This document shows positions 27,345 to 34,740 of a DNA stretch of 34,740 nt, one piece after another. A program made the translations under genes and the position numbers. A model generated the notes under the pieces. It made no database searches. It was not told where the DNA came from and was given only the letters and a program-made list of their open reading frames with translations. Source of the DNA: Comamonas sp. lk. GTDB taxonomy: Bacteria; Pseudomonadota; Gammaproteobacteria; Burkholderiales; Burkholderiaceae_C. Positions within the stretch are counted from its first letter, which is position 1, and every line of letters begins with the position of its first letter. The stretch spans positions 1-34,740 of the forward strand of contig CAMAQV010000032.1 of NCBI GenBank assembly GCA_945860595.1. Reading direction: 5' to 3'.

Positions 27345-28478
27345 ATGCGCAAAACCGCCGCATTGCCCCTTGCCGCGCTGTATGGCGCAACCATTGTGTA
27401 CGCGAGTCTGTACCCGTTCAGCGACTGGCGGGACCAAGGCAATGCGCCCTGGGCTTTTTTGTTTGCGCCACCGGCGCAGTATTGGACCGCCTTTGACCTG
27501 GCGGTCAATGTTGCCGGCTATGCACCCTTGGGTTCGGTGTTGGCGCTGGCGCTGTTCCGGCGGGGTGAGACCCGCCGACCCTGGGCGCTGGTGGTCATCG
27601 CGGCTGCGCTGTTGTCATTGGGGATGGAGGCGCTGCAGACCTATTTACCTGCGCGGGTTGCGTCGCGTGAAGACTGGTTGCTCAATGTGACCGGGGCCGG
27701 CCTGGGGGCAGGGGCGGCGTTGTTGCTCGAGCGGGCTGGCGCGCTGGAACGCTGGAACGTGATCCGGCGGCGCTGGCTGCTTGCCGATGCGCGTGGCGCG
27801 CTGGTTTTGCTGGCGCTGTGGCCGGTGGCCTTGTTATTCCCCTCGGCAGTGCCCTTTGGCTTGGGTCAGGTCTGGTTGCGCGTACTGAGTCGGCTCCAGG
27901 ATTGGTTGCGTCCGCCGCCGGACGTGGAGTCTCCCTTGCTCGCATTTTTGACGCAGATGCTGCCTGCGGGACCGGTTGATCAGCTCCCCTTATCGCCGGG
28001 ATCGGAGCTTGCCTGCGTGGCCATTGGGGTCATGTTGCCGATTTTGGCGGGTTACTGTGTGATTCCGGCCTTGCACCGGCGCGTTCTGTTTTGTTTGTTT
28101 ACCGTGTTGACTGCGGTAGCTGTGAGTACTTTGTCCTCCGCCATGAGTTGGGGGCCTGCCCATGCCTGGGCCTGGTTTGACGGCATCGCGCAGGTGGGGC
28201 TGCTGGTAGGGGGCCTGGCGGCCTTGGTGCTGAGCGCAGCCTCGTGGAGGACGGGCTGCGCTATCGCTTTGCTAGCCCTGGGCGTGTACCTGAGCCTGTT
28301 AAATCAGGCGCCGGAGAGCCCCTACCTTGCCCAAACCTTGCAGGCCTGGGAGCAAGGCAAATTCATTCGCTTTAACGGTCTGGCGCAGTGGTGCGGCTGG
28401 CTGTGGCCTTACGCCGCGGGCATGTACTTTGTGTTGCGCTTGGGGCAACCCGGGCGCAAAAATTACAATGGCCCATGA
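27345..28478 (+). CDS. VanZ-family membrane protein
   Basis: 377-residue integral membrane protein with about nine or ten hydrophobic stretches. The N-terminal 130 residues show the VanZ-like pattern: YGATIVYASLYPFSDWR, then FDLAVNVAGYAPLGSVLALAL, and MEALQTYLPARVASREDWLLN with the conserved Glu, Gln, Arg and Asp-Asn. VanZ gives low-level teicoplanin resistance in enterococci, but most family members have unknown roles. The C-terminal half is variable membrane sequence. It starts 12 bases after hemJ and overlaps the ferredoxin start in ATGA, so it belongs to the same transcription unit. Confidence 0.8.
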   Translation: MRKTAALPLAALYGATIVYASLYPFSDWRDQGNAPWAFLFAPPAQYWTAFDLAVNVAGYAPLGSVLALALFRRGETRRPWALVVIAAALLSLGMEALQTYLPARVASREDWLLNVTGAGLGAGAALLLERAGALERWNVIRRRWLLADARGALVLLALWPVALLFPSAVPFGLGQVWLRVLSRLQDWLRPPPDVESPLLAFLTQMLPAGPVDQLPLSPGSELACVAIGVMLPILAGYCVIPALHRRVLFCLFTVLTAVAVSTLSSAMSWGPAHAWAWFDGIAQVGLLVGGLAALVLSAASWRTGCAIALLALGVYLSLLNQAPESPYLAQTLQAWEQGKFIRFNGLAQWCGWLWPYAAGMYFVLRLGQPGRKNYNGP

Positions 28479-28840
28479 GCTCTTCCGAACCACACAATCC
28501 GTCCCCCCAGCCTTCCCCGTACTTCAAGCGCCATATTTTCTTTTGCCTCAACGAGCGCAACAACGGCGAGGCCTCGTGTTCACAACACCGGGCGCAGGAT
28601 GCTTTTGATCATTGCAAGCGGGCTGTGCGCGCGGCTGGTTTGAACGGTGCTGGCGGGGTGCGGGTCAATAAGGCCGGTTGTCTCGACCGCTGTGCCGGCG
28701 GGCCGGTTGCTGTGGTGTATCCGGAAGGCGTTTGGTACACCTACGTCGATGTGGCCGATGTGGACGAGATCGTCCAATCGCACTTACGCGACGGCCGGGT
28801 TGTCAGCCGTTTAGAGCTGGATCCGAGTGTGGGGCGGTGA
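28475..28840 (+). CDS. Thioredoxin-like [2Fe-2S] ferredoxin
   Basis: 121 residues resembling the thioredoxin-fold ferredoxins (Shethna/NuoE-like). Likely cluster ligands are Cys24 and Cys35 (FFCLNERNNGEASC) and Cys69 and Cys73 (KAGCLDRC), the usual spacing of about 11 and 4. The core VRVNKAGCLDRCAGGPVAVV and a C-terminal VDEIVQSHL helix are typical. The N-terminal 15 residues are Ser/Pro rich. ATG 28475 overlaps the VanZ stop; upstream in-frame residues belong to the VanZ gene read in another frame. It is a soluble one-electron carrier; its redox partner is unknown. Confidence 0.88.
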   Translation: MSSSEPHNPSPQPSPYFKRHIFFCLNERNNGEASCSQHRAQDAFDHCKRAVRAAGLNGAGGVRVNKAGCLDRCAGGPVAVVYPEGVWYTYVDVADVDEIVQSHLRDGRVVSRLELDPSVGR

Positions 28841-28874
28841 TGGCCTGCTGGTCGGTCGTGCGTCCGTTCACCGT

Positions 28875-29522
28875 ATGAATTCCCAGACAGAGCGTTTCAC
28901 CCTCCCGGGTCCAGCAGGCGGTTTGGAAGCGCTGCTCGACACCCCGTCGACGTCTGAGCCCCTGGGCACGGCGGTGATCGCCCACCCCCATCCGCTGTTC
29001 GGCGGCACCATGGACAACAAGGTGGTGCAAACGGTGGCCCGGGCTTTTGTGCAATCCGGCTGGCGGGCGCTGCGTTTCAATTTCCGGGGTGTGGGTGCCA
29101 GCCAGGGCAGTTATGACGAGGGGCGTGGTGAACTCGAGGACCTGCTGGCCTTTGTTGCGGCCTGTTCCGCCGGGGGGCGATTGGCGCTGGCCGGATTTTC
29201 ATTTGGCGCTTTTGTAGCCGTCGCAGCGGCAGATCGGCTATCTGCACAACGCTCGATAGACCATTTGGTGTTGGTGGGCGCGGCAGCAAGCCGTTTTGAT
29301 CTGCCACAGGTGCCTTCGGCTTTGAAACTTCGTACCGTGCTGGTCCATGGTGAGCAGGATGACACGGTGCCGCTGGGCGCGGTCATGGACTGGGCGCGGC
29401 CGCAAAATTTGCCGGTCACCGTAGTCCCTGGCTGTGGCCATTTCTTTCACGGACAATTGCCGCTGTTGCGCCACATCGTAGTCGGCGCAATGGCGGCCCA
29501 CGGTGTGGGGCCCGGTGCCTAA
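28875..29522 (+). CDS. Alpha/beta hydrolase (COG2945-type)
   Basis: 215-residue serine hydrolase fold. It carries AVIAHPHPLFGGTMDNKVV, the mark of this subgroup, followed by RFNFRGVGASQGSYDEG. The catalytic nucleophile is in GFSFGA, the acid in HGEQDDTVP, and the His in GCGHFFHG. No signal peptide is seen. ATG 28875 is chosen because the fold begins shortly after; the gene follows the ferredoxin by 34 bases. Its natural substrate is not known for the family. Confidence 0.88.
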   Translation: MNSQTERFTLPGPAGGLEALLDTPSTSEPLGTAVIAHPHPLFGGTMDNKVVQTVARAFVQSGWRALRFNFRGVGASQGSYDEGRGELEDLLAFVAACSAGGRLALAGFSFGAFVAVAAADRLSAQRSIDHLVLVGAAASRFDLPQVPSALKLRTVLVHGEQDDTVPLGAVMDWARPQNLPVTVVPGCGHFFHGQLPLLRHIVVGAMAAHGVGPGA

Positions 29523-29568
29523 TTTTGTATTGCGCTTAGCGCGCGTCTCTCTCAATTCCTCTGAAGCC

Positions 29569-30753
29569 ATGAAAAATTTCCTGATCGCGGTTCTGGCTGT
29601 TGTATGCATGGGCGCTGCGGCCCAAACGCCGCAAGCCCCTGAAATCGCCGCCAAGTCGTATCTGTTGCTTGACATCACAGCTAAGCAGGTTCTTGCAGCG
29701 AAGGCGGCGGATGAACCGGTCGAACCCGCCTCTCTGACCAAACTGATGACGGCCTATCTGGTCTTTGATGCCTTGCGCGCGCGAAAAGTTGACTTGAAAC
29801 AGACGCTGCCTGTCAGTGAGCGCGCCTGGAAAATGCCGGGCTCGCGGATGTTCATTGACCCGAAGATGCAGGTCAGTGTGGAAGACCTGCTCAAGGGCAT
29901 GATTGTCCAGTCGGGCAACGACGCCACTGTGGCTCTGGCAGAAGGCGTTGGCGGCACGGTCGAGCGCTTTGTTGATCTGATGAACGCACAGGCCCAGTCG
30001 CTGGGCATGAGGTCCACGACCTTCCGCAACCCTGAGGGTTTAACCGCGCCCGGTCACCGCACCACGGCCCGGGATCTGGGGGTGCTGGCTACCCGCTTGA
30101 CCCAGGATTTTCCTGATTACATTGGTTTGTATGCGATCAAGCACTACCGCTACCCTGGAACCCCTGCAGCCAATGACAATAACCGTAATTTGCTGCTGTT
30201 TCGCGACCCGACGGTGGACGGGCTCAAGACGGGGCATACGGATGCCGCAGGCTACTGCATGGTGGCGACCGCGCACCGGGAATACCCCAATTTGGCTGTA
30301 GCGGGAGCCCCCGCGGGCAGTCCTGCTGCTTTGGGCAGTCGCCGCTTACTCTCTATCGTCCTCGGCGCAGACAGCGAGGTGACGCGCGCCGCCGAATCGC
30401 AAAAATTGTTGAATTGGGGCTATACGGCTTATGACGCCGTCAAATTGTTTGATGCCAACCAGGCAGTGGCCACCCCTGCAGTGTGGAGGGGCACGCAGTC
30501 GAGCGTGAAGATTGGTGATTTTCAGGCGGTGATTGTGGCTGTTACCGCAGGCAGCGCCGCTGCCATCAAAACCCAGATCTTGCGCACTGACCCGCTGCTG
30601 GCCCCACTTGCCAGCGGCCAAAATGTTGCCACTCTGCGGGTTTTTCAAGGCGAGAAAACGGTGCGGGACATTCCGTTGGTAGCCCTTGAGGCCGTGCCGC
30701 AGGCGGGTTTGCTCTCGCGCACCTGGGATGCGCTGCGCCTTTGGATCCGTTGA
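29569..30753 (+). CDS. D-alanyl-D-alanine carboxypeptidase (PBP5/6 family)
   Basis: 394-residue low-molecular-weight PBP that trims the terminal D-Ala of peptidoglycan stem peptides. The signal peptide MKNFLIAVLAVVCMGAAAQ suggests cleavage after Ala-Ala-Ala. Active-site motifs are intact: Ser55-Leu-Thr-Lys58 in ASLTKLM, SGN at 115-117 and KTG at 220-222 in DGLKTGHTDAAGYC. A C-terminal beta domain follows and the protein ends with an amphipathic helix (SRTWDALRLWIR) for membrane attachment, as in PBP5/6. ATG 29569 gives the correct signal peptide. dacA or dacC are the likely symbols but cannot be told apart. Confidence 0.95.
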   Translation: MKNFLIAVLAVVCMGAAAQTPQAPEIAAKSYLLLDITAKQVLAAKAADEPVEPASLTKLMTAYLVFDALRARKVDLKQTLPVSERAWKMPGSRMFIDPKMQVSVEDLLKGMIVQSGNDATVALAEGVGGTVERFVDLMNAQAQSLGMRSTTFRNPEGLTAPGHRTTARDLGVLATRLTQDFPDYIGLYAIKHYRYPGTPAANDNNRNLLLFRDPTVDGLKTGHTDAAGYCMVATAHREYPNLAVAGAPAGSPAALGSRRLLSIVLGADSEVTRAAESQKLLNWGYTAYDAVKLFDANQAVATPAVWRGTQSSVKIGDFQAVIVAVTAGSAAAIKTQILRTDPLLAPLASGQNVATLRVFQGEKTVRDIPLVALEAVPQAGLLSRTWDALRLWIR

Positions 30754-30809
30754 CCGCCTGCGGGCTGGCACCGCCCCCTAGGACGGGGCCGGGCCTCTGA
30801 CTTATGGGC

Positions 30810-30818
30810 TGATATACT
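30810..30818 (+). promoter_or_regulatory. Candidate extended -10 promoter of the str operon
   Basis: TGATATACT gives an extended -10 (TGn plus TATACT at 30813-30818) about 114 bases before rpsL. No good -35 was found at 16-18 bases, which is acceptable for an extended -10. Upstream, GCCCC (30773-30777) can pair with GGGGC (30785-30789) after the carboxypeptidase stop, but without a T run. The leader between promoter and rpsL ends with a strong AGGAGG (30921-30926). Confidence 0.5.
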
Positions 30819-30931
30819 CGCGGGCTTTCCCCAATTTACCGGGTTGACGGGTGTCCAAGTGGTGCCCACTGCCTTGCATGTGAAAAACGTTTGCCGAGCC
30901 TCGTAGAAGAGGTTATTTTTAGGAGGCTTTT

Positions 30932-31309
30932 GTGCCAACCATCAACCAGCTAGTGCGCCAAGGGCGCGAGGTCGAAACGATTAAATCGAAGAGCCCGGCG
31001 ATGCAAAACTCGCCGCAGCGTCGTGGCGTTTGCACCCGCGTGTACACCACAACACCCAAGAAGCCTAACTCAGCTCTGCGCAAGGTTGCCAAAGTGCGCC
31101 TAACCAATGGTTTTGAAGTTATTTCATACATCGGCGGCGAAGGCCACAACCTGCAGGAGCACAGCGTGGTGCTGGTTCGCGGCGGTCGTGTCAAGGATTT
31201 GCCCGGCGTGCGTTATCACATCGTACGCGGATCGCTCGACTTGCAGGGAGTCAAGGACCGGAAGCAATCGCGCTCCAAATATGGCGCGAAAAAGCCCAAG
31301 GCCAAGTAA
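30932..31309 (+). CDS. rpsL: 30S ribosomal protein S12
   Basis: 125-residue S12 of the decoding centre. It begins [15 protein letters not shown] and has the two functional loops in streptomycin-sensitive form: Lys43 in TPKKPNSAL and Lys88 in [12 protein letters not shown]. Start is GTG at 30932, with AGGAGG 5 bases before it. The Lys-rich end ([10 protein letters not shown]) is typical. First gene of the str operon; followed by a 149-base structured spacer. Confidence 0.97.
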
Positions 31310-31458
31310 GTACTGTTTTTAGTTCCGTGGACTGCGTGGCGCGGTCCCCGGGTGTCATGGCCCGAAGCGCGAAACAGTTTGCGTGGGTCGAGTAAGTGGG
31401 AGTCGCATGACTCCCGCGGTGTTCGTAAGAGCACCAACTGAAGCAAAGAGGTGAAAAA
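31310..31458 (+). promoter_or_regulatory. Structured rpsL-rpsG spacer, candidate S7 control region
   Basis: Stem I: ACTGTTT (31312-31318) pairs with AAACAGT (31372-31378). Inside it, GGAC (31329-31332) can pair with GTCC (31344-31347) and CGGG (31349-31352) with CCCG (31361-31364). Stem II: GTGGGAGTC (31396-31404) pairs with GACTCCCGC (31409-31417), nine pairs with loop GCAT. A Shine-Dalgarno (AGAGGTG) then precedes rpsG. In E. coli S7 binds the rpsL-rpsG spacer to repress the operon; an equivalent role here is inferred from position only. Confidence 0.5.
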
Positions 31459-31932
31459 ATGCCACGTCGTCGCGAAGTCCCCAAGCGGGAAATACTGCCG
31501 GATCCTAAGTTCGGTAACGTTGAGCTCTCCAAGTTCATGAATGTCATCATGGAAGGCGGCAAGAAAGCCGTTGCAGAGCGTATTATTTATGGCGCTCTGG
31601 AGCAGATCGAGAAAAAGCACCCGGGTAAAGACCCGCTCGAGGCATTCGAGGTTGCCATCAACAATGTCAAGCCCATGGTCGAGGTCAAGTCCCGTCGCGT
31701 GGGTGGTGCCAACTACCAGGTTCCAGTTGAAGTGCGTCCCGTGCGGCGACTCGCGCTTTCGATGCGCTGGATCAAGGAAGCCGCCCGCAAGCGCGGTGAA
31801 AAATCGATGGCACTGCGCTTGGCCAATGAGTTGCTCGAGGCCACTGAAGGTCGTGGTGGTGCCATGAAAAAGCGGGATGAAGTGCACCGCATGGCAGAGG
31901 CCAATAAGGCCTTCTCGCACTTCCGTTTCTAA
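31459..31932 (+). CDS. rpsG: 30S ribosomal protein S7
   Basis: 157-residue S7, the primary binder of the 3' major domain of 16S rRNA, lying at the E site. It begins [20 protein letters not shown] and includes [18 protein letters not shown] and the beta hairpin [17 protein letters not shown]. Length and end ([11 protein letters not shown]) are as in most proteobacteria. AGAGGTG stands 6 bases before the ATG. In E. coli it is the translational regulator of the str operon. Confidence 0.97.
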   Translation: MPRRREVPKREILPDPKFGNVELSKFMNVIMEGGKKAVAERIIYGALEQIEKKHPGKDPLEAFEVAINNVKPMVEVKSRRVGGANYQVPVEVRPVRRLALSMRWIKEAARKRGEKSMALRLANELLEATEGRGGAMKKRDEVHRMAEANKAFSHFRF

Positions 31933-31963
31933 AGTTTTCGCAAACGGTCGTGGTGCTCGGATG

Positions 31964-31987
31964 GTGACAGCGCATATGCGCTGTCAC
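31964..31987. repeat. Perfect 24-bp palindrome in rpsG-fusA spacer
   Basis: GTGACAGCGCAT (31964-31975) is followed directly by its reverse complement ATGCGCTGTCAC (31976-31987), with no mismatch and no spacer. As RNA it would form a stem of about ten pairs with a tight loop; as DNA it is a candidate dimeric protein site. No T run follows, so it is not a standard terminator. Confidence 0.6.
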
Positions 31988-32019
31988 ACGAAATCTGCAC
32001 ACTGCATATCCGATTGCAG

Positions 32020-32057
32020 GGCGCTCTATGCGCCGACCCCATTTGACATATTAAGGA
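32020..32057 (+). promoter_or_regulatory. Second hairpin and TTGACATATTAAGGA element before fusA
   Basis: GGCGC (32020-32024) pairs with GCGCC (32030-32034), loop TCTAT. It is followed by TTGACATATTAAGGA (32043-32057), whose TAAGGA is the Shine-Dalgarno of fusA. The same element with one change (C for T) stands before rpsD at 8750-8764, also behind hairpins. The TTGACA inside it looks like a -35 box but no -10 follows at proper distance. Confidence 0.45.
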
Positions 32058-32063
32058 TGCACC

Positions 32064-34166
32064 ATGGCTCGCACGACCCCTATTGAGCGTTACCGCAACA
32101 TCGGTATTTCCGCCCACATTGACGCTGGTAAAACAACCACCACCGAGCGGATTCTTTTCTACACCGGCGTGAACCACAAAATTGGTGAGGTGCATGACGG
32201 TGCTGCCACCATGGACTGGATGGAGCAAGAGCAGGAGCGCGGCATCACGATCACGTCAGCTGCTACCACCTGCTTTTGGAAAGGGATGGACACATCGTTC
32301 CCCGAGCACCGCATCAACATCATTGACACACCGGGACACGTGGACTTCACGATTGAGGTTGAGCGCTCTATGCGCGTGCTGGATGGCGCTTGCATGGTGT
32401 ATTGCGCTGTGGGCGGCGTACAGCCCCAGTCGGAGACCGTCTGGCGTCAGGCGACCAAGTACAAGGTGCCGCGATTGGCGTTCGTCAACAAAATGGACCG
32501 TACTGGCGCCAATTTCTTCAAGGTCGTCGACCAGATGAAACTGCGCCTCAAAGCCAATCCGATTCCAATCGTGATTCCCATTGGCGCTGAAGAGAACTTC
32601 ACCGGCGTGGTTGATCTGCGCAAGATGAAAGCCATCATCTGGGACGAAGCGTCCCAGGGTATGAAATTTGAGTACCGTGAAATCCCCGCCGAGTTGCTCT
32701 CTCTGGCCAAAGAGTGGCGCGAAAAAATGGTGGAAGCTGCCGCCGAAGCGTCTGAAGAGCTGATGAACAAGTATCTGGAAGAAGGTGACCTGAGCGAAGA
32801 GGAGATCACCCATGGTCTGCGCGTGCGCACGATCGCCACGGAAATTCAGCCTATGCTGTGTGGTACTGCCTTCAAGAATAAGGGTGTGCAGCGTATGTTG
32901 GATGCCGTGATCGAACTCATGCCATCGCCTTTAGACGTTCCGCCCGTGCCCGGCTTTGATGAAGACGAGCATGAAACCCACCGCAAAGCGGATGACGGTG
33001 AAAAGTTTTCTGCGTTGGCGTTCAAACTGATGACCGATCCGTTTGTGGGGCAACTGACCTTTGTGCGCGTGTATTCAGGCGTGTTGAAAAAGGGTGATAG
33101 CGTCTTCAACCCGGTGCGCGGCAAGAAAGAGCGTATCGGGCGGATCGTACAAATGCACGCGAACAACCGGGAAGAGGTCGATGAGATTCGCGCTGGTGAT
33201 ATTGCGGCATGCGTTGGTTTGAAAGACGTGACAACGGGTGAAACCCTGTGCGATCCGGCTGCCATCATCACCTTGGAGCGCATGATTTTCCCTGAGCCGG
33301 TGATCGCCCAGGCCGTGGAGCCAAAGACCAAGGCCGATCAGGAAAAAATGGGTATTGCCCTTTCCCGACTGGCCCAGGAAGACCCCTCTTTCCGCGTCAA
33401 GACTGACGAAGAGTCCGGTCAAACCATCATTGCCGGCATGGGTGAGTTGCACCTTGAAATTATTGTGGACCGCATGAAGCGCGAGTTCGGCGTGGAAGCC
33501 AATGTGGGCAAGCCCCAGGTTGCGTACCGCGAAACCATTCGCAAGACGGTCGAAGATTCCGAAGGTAAATTTGTGCGCCAATCCGGCGGTAAAGGCCAAT
33601 ACGGGCACGTGGTGCTGAAGATTGAACCCAATGAAGCGGGTAAAGGTTTTGAGTTTGTCGACGCCATCAAAGGCGGCGTGGTGCCCCGTGAATACATTCC
33701 TGCGGTGGAAAAGGGCGTTGTTGAGGCGCTGACACAGGGTGTTTTGGCCGGCTACCCCGTGGTCGACGTGAAAGTGACCCTGCACTTCGGTTCATACCAT
33801 GATGTGGACTCTAATGAGAACGCCTTCAAGATGGCGGCCATATTCGGCTTCAAGGAAGGTTGCCGAAAAGCCAGCCCCGTTATTCTGGAGCCCATGATGG
33901 CCGTAGAGGTGGAGACCCCTGAAGACTACGCCGGTAGCGTGATGGGCGACTTGTCGTCACGCCGCGGCATGGTGCAAGGTATGGATGACATGGTTGGTGG
34001 CGGTAAAGCCATCAAGGCAGAAGTTCCCTTGTCCGAGATGTTTGGCTATTCGACCACTTTGCGATCGATGTCGCAAGGTCGTGCGACCTACACCATGGAG
34101 TTCAAGCATTACTCGGAAGCGCCACGTAATGTGTCGGAGGCGATCATGGCCGCCCGCGCGAAATAA
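32064..34166 (+). CDS. fusA: Elongation factor G
   Basis: 700-residue GTPase that drives translocation and, with RRF, ribosome recycling. GTP-binding motifs are intact: [13 protein letters not shown] (P loop), [15 protein letters not shown] (G3) and [12 protein letters not shown] (G4). The switch I segment [13 protein letters not shown] is present. Domains II to V follow, with [16 protein letters not shown] in domain IV and the [20 protein letters not shown] end of domain V. Full family length. It follows rpsG by 131 bases of structured spacer and precedes tuf by 110 bases. Confidence 0.98.
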   Translation: MARTTPIERYRNIGISAHIDAGKTTTTERILFYTGVNHKIGEVHDGAATMDWMEQEQERGITITSAATTCFWKGMDTSFPEHRINIIDTPGHVDFTIEVERSMRVLDGACMVYCAVGGVQPQSETVWRQATKYKVPRLAFVNKMDRTGANFFKVVDQMKLRLKANPIPIVIPIGAEENFTGVVDLRKMKAIIWDEASQGMKFEYREIPAELLSLAKEWREKMVEAAAEASEELMNKYLEEGDLSEEEITHGLRVRTIATEIQPMLCGTAFKNKGVQRMLDAVIELMPSPLDVPPVPGFDEDEHETHRKADDGEKFSALAFKLMTDPFVGQLTFVRVYSGVLKKGDSVFNPVRGKKERIGRIVQMHANNREEVDEIRAGDIAACVGLKDVTTGETLCDPAAIITLERMIFPEPVIAQAVEPKTKADQEKMGIALSRLAQEDPSFRVKTDEESGQTIIAGMGELHLEIIVDRMKREFGVEANVGKPQVAYRETIRKTVEDSEGKFVRQSGGKGQYGHVVLKIEPNEAGKGFEFVDAIKGGVVPREYIPAVEKGVVEALTQGVLAGYPVVDVKVTLHFGSYHDVDSNENAFKMAAIFGFKEGCRKASPVILEPMMAVEVETPEDYAGSVMGDLSSRRGMVQGMDDMVGGGKAIKAEVPLSEMFGYSTTLRSMSQGRATYTMEFKHYSEAPRNVSEAIMAARAK

Positions 34167-34172
34167 TTTCCC

Positions 34173-34212
34173 CTGTCTGCGACAGTGTGCCGCCCTGTTC
34201 CCGTGCGGGGCG
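34173..34212 (+). other. Hairpins in fusA-tuf spacer
   Basis: CTGTC (34173-34177) pairs with GACAG (34181-34185), loop TGC, and CGCCC (34191-34195) pairs with GGGCG (34208-34212). No T run follows. A Shine-Dalgarno (TGGAGAA) for tuf lies at 34263-34269. This continues the pattern of folded spacers in the str operon. Confidence 0.35.
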
Positions 34213-34276
34213 AACCAGCAACACCGTGCAGACGTTAAACCTGTACACGGGCATTTGTTCTTTGGAGAATTGAAAC

Positions 34277-34740
<464 letters not shown>

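Noticed and set aside
30773..30789. Terminator after the carboxypeptidase gene
   Set aside because: The GCCCC/GGGGC hairpin is short and lacks a T run, so it is not strong enough to list as a terminator.

Overview
The window looks like the chromosome of a betaproteobacterium of the order Burkholderiales, most likely Comamonadaceae (Rhodoferax/Polaromonas-like). This is inferred from protein sequence character, high GC content, gatCAB lying divergent to mreBCD, and an RNA fitting the betaproteobacterial anti-hemB family beside hemB. No rRNA, CRISPR array, insertion sequence, prophage or integrase gene was seen. Almost every gene is a recognisable core gene, so most of the interest lies between genes.

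Layout. (1) 1-2133: end of a sugar/glycerol ABC-transporter binding protein, then glpD. (2) 2301-10979: a complete spc-alpha ribosomal block on the + strand (rplN, rplX, rplE, rpsN, rpsH, rplF, rplR, rpsE, rpmD, rplO, secY, rpmJ, rpsM, rpsK, rpsD, rpoA, rplQ), followed by initiator tRNA-fMet and a strong intrinsic terminator. (3) 11163-15725: xth and a MATE exporter on the - strand, pyrE on the + strand, and a TPR-glycosyltransferase on the - strand. (4) 15757-19019: gatC-gatA-gatB on the - strand (tRNA-dependent amidotransferase). (5) 19240-23735: mreB-mreC-mreD-mrdA on the + strand (rod-shape elongation machinery), without an adjacent rodA. (6) 23874-26623: hemB followed by a GMC oxidoreductase on the - strand. 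(7) 26732-26828: a small RNA with its own promoter and terminator, matching what is known of anti-hemB RNA. (8) 26904-30753: hemJ-like gene, VanZ-family protein, thioredoxin-like [2Fe-2S] ferredoxin, alpha/beta hydrolase and a D-Ala-D-Ala carboxypeptidase on the + strand. (9) 30932-34740: the str operon rpsL-rpsG-fusA-tuf; tuf runs off the window end.

How it fits together. Most genes serve translation (ribosomal proteins, EF-G, EF-Tu, initiator tRNA, GatCAB), cell-wall growth (MreBCD, PBP2, DD-carboxypeptidase) and haem synthesis (HemB, HemJ). The classical str-S10-spc-alpha supercluster is split here: spc-alpha begins abruptly at rplN behind glpD, and str lies about 20 kb downstream on the same strand. 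The S10 genes are not in the window and presumably follow tuf.

The least explained material is the set of roughly 80-170 base spacers in the alpha and str operons and before glpD. They carry strong inverted repeats, including a perfect 24-bp palindrome between rpsG and fusA. A nearly identical 15-base element (TTGACATAYTAAGGA) lies directly in front of both rpsD and fusA, each time behind two hairpins. The anti-hemB-type RNA between two haem genes, with mutually exclusive stems, and the ferredoxin gene in the hemJ transcription unit are the other candidates for real biology.
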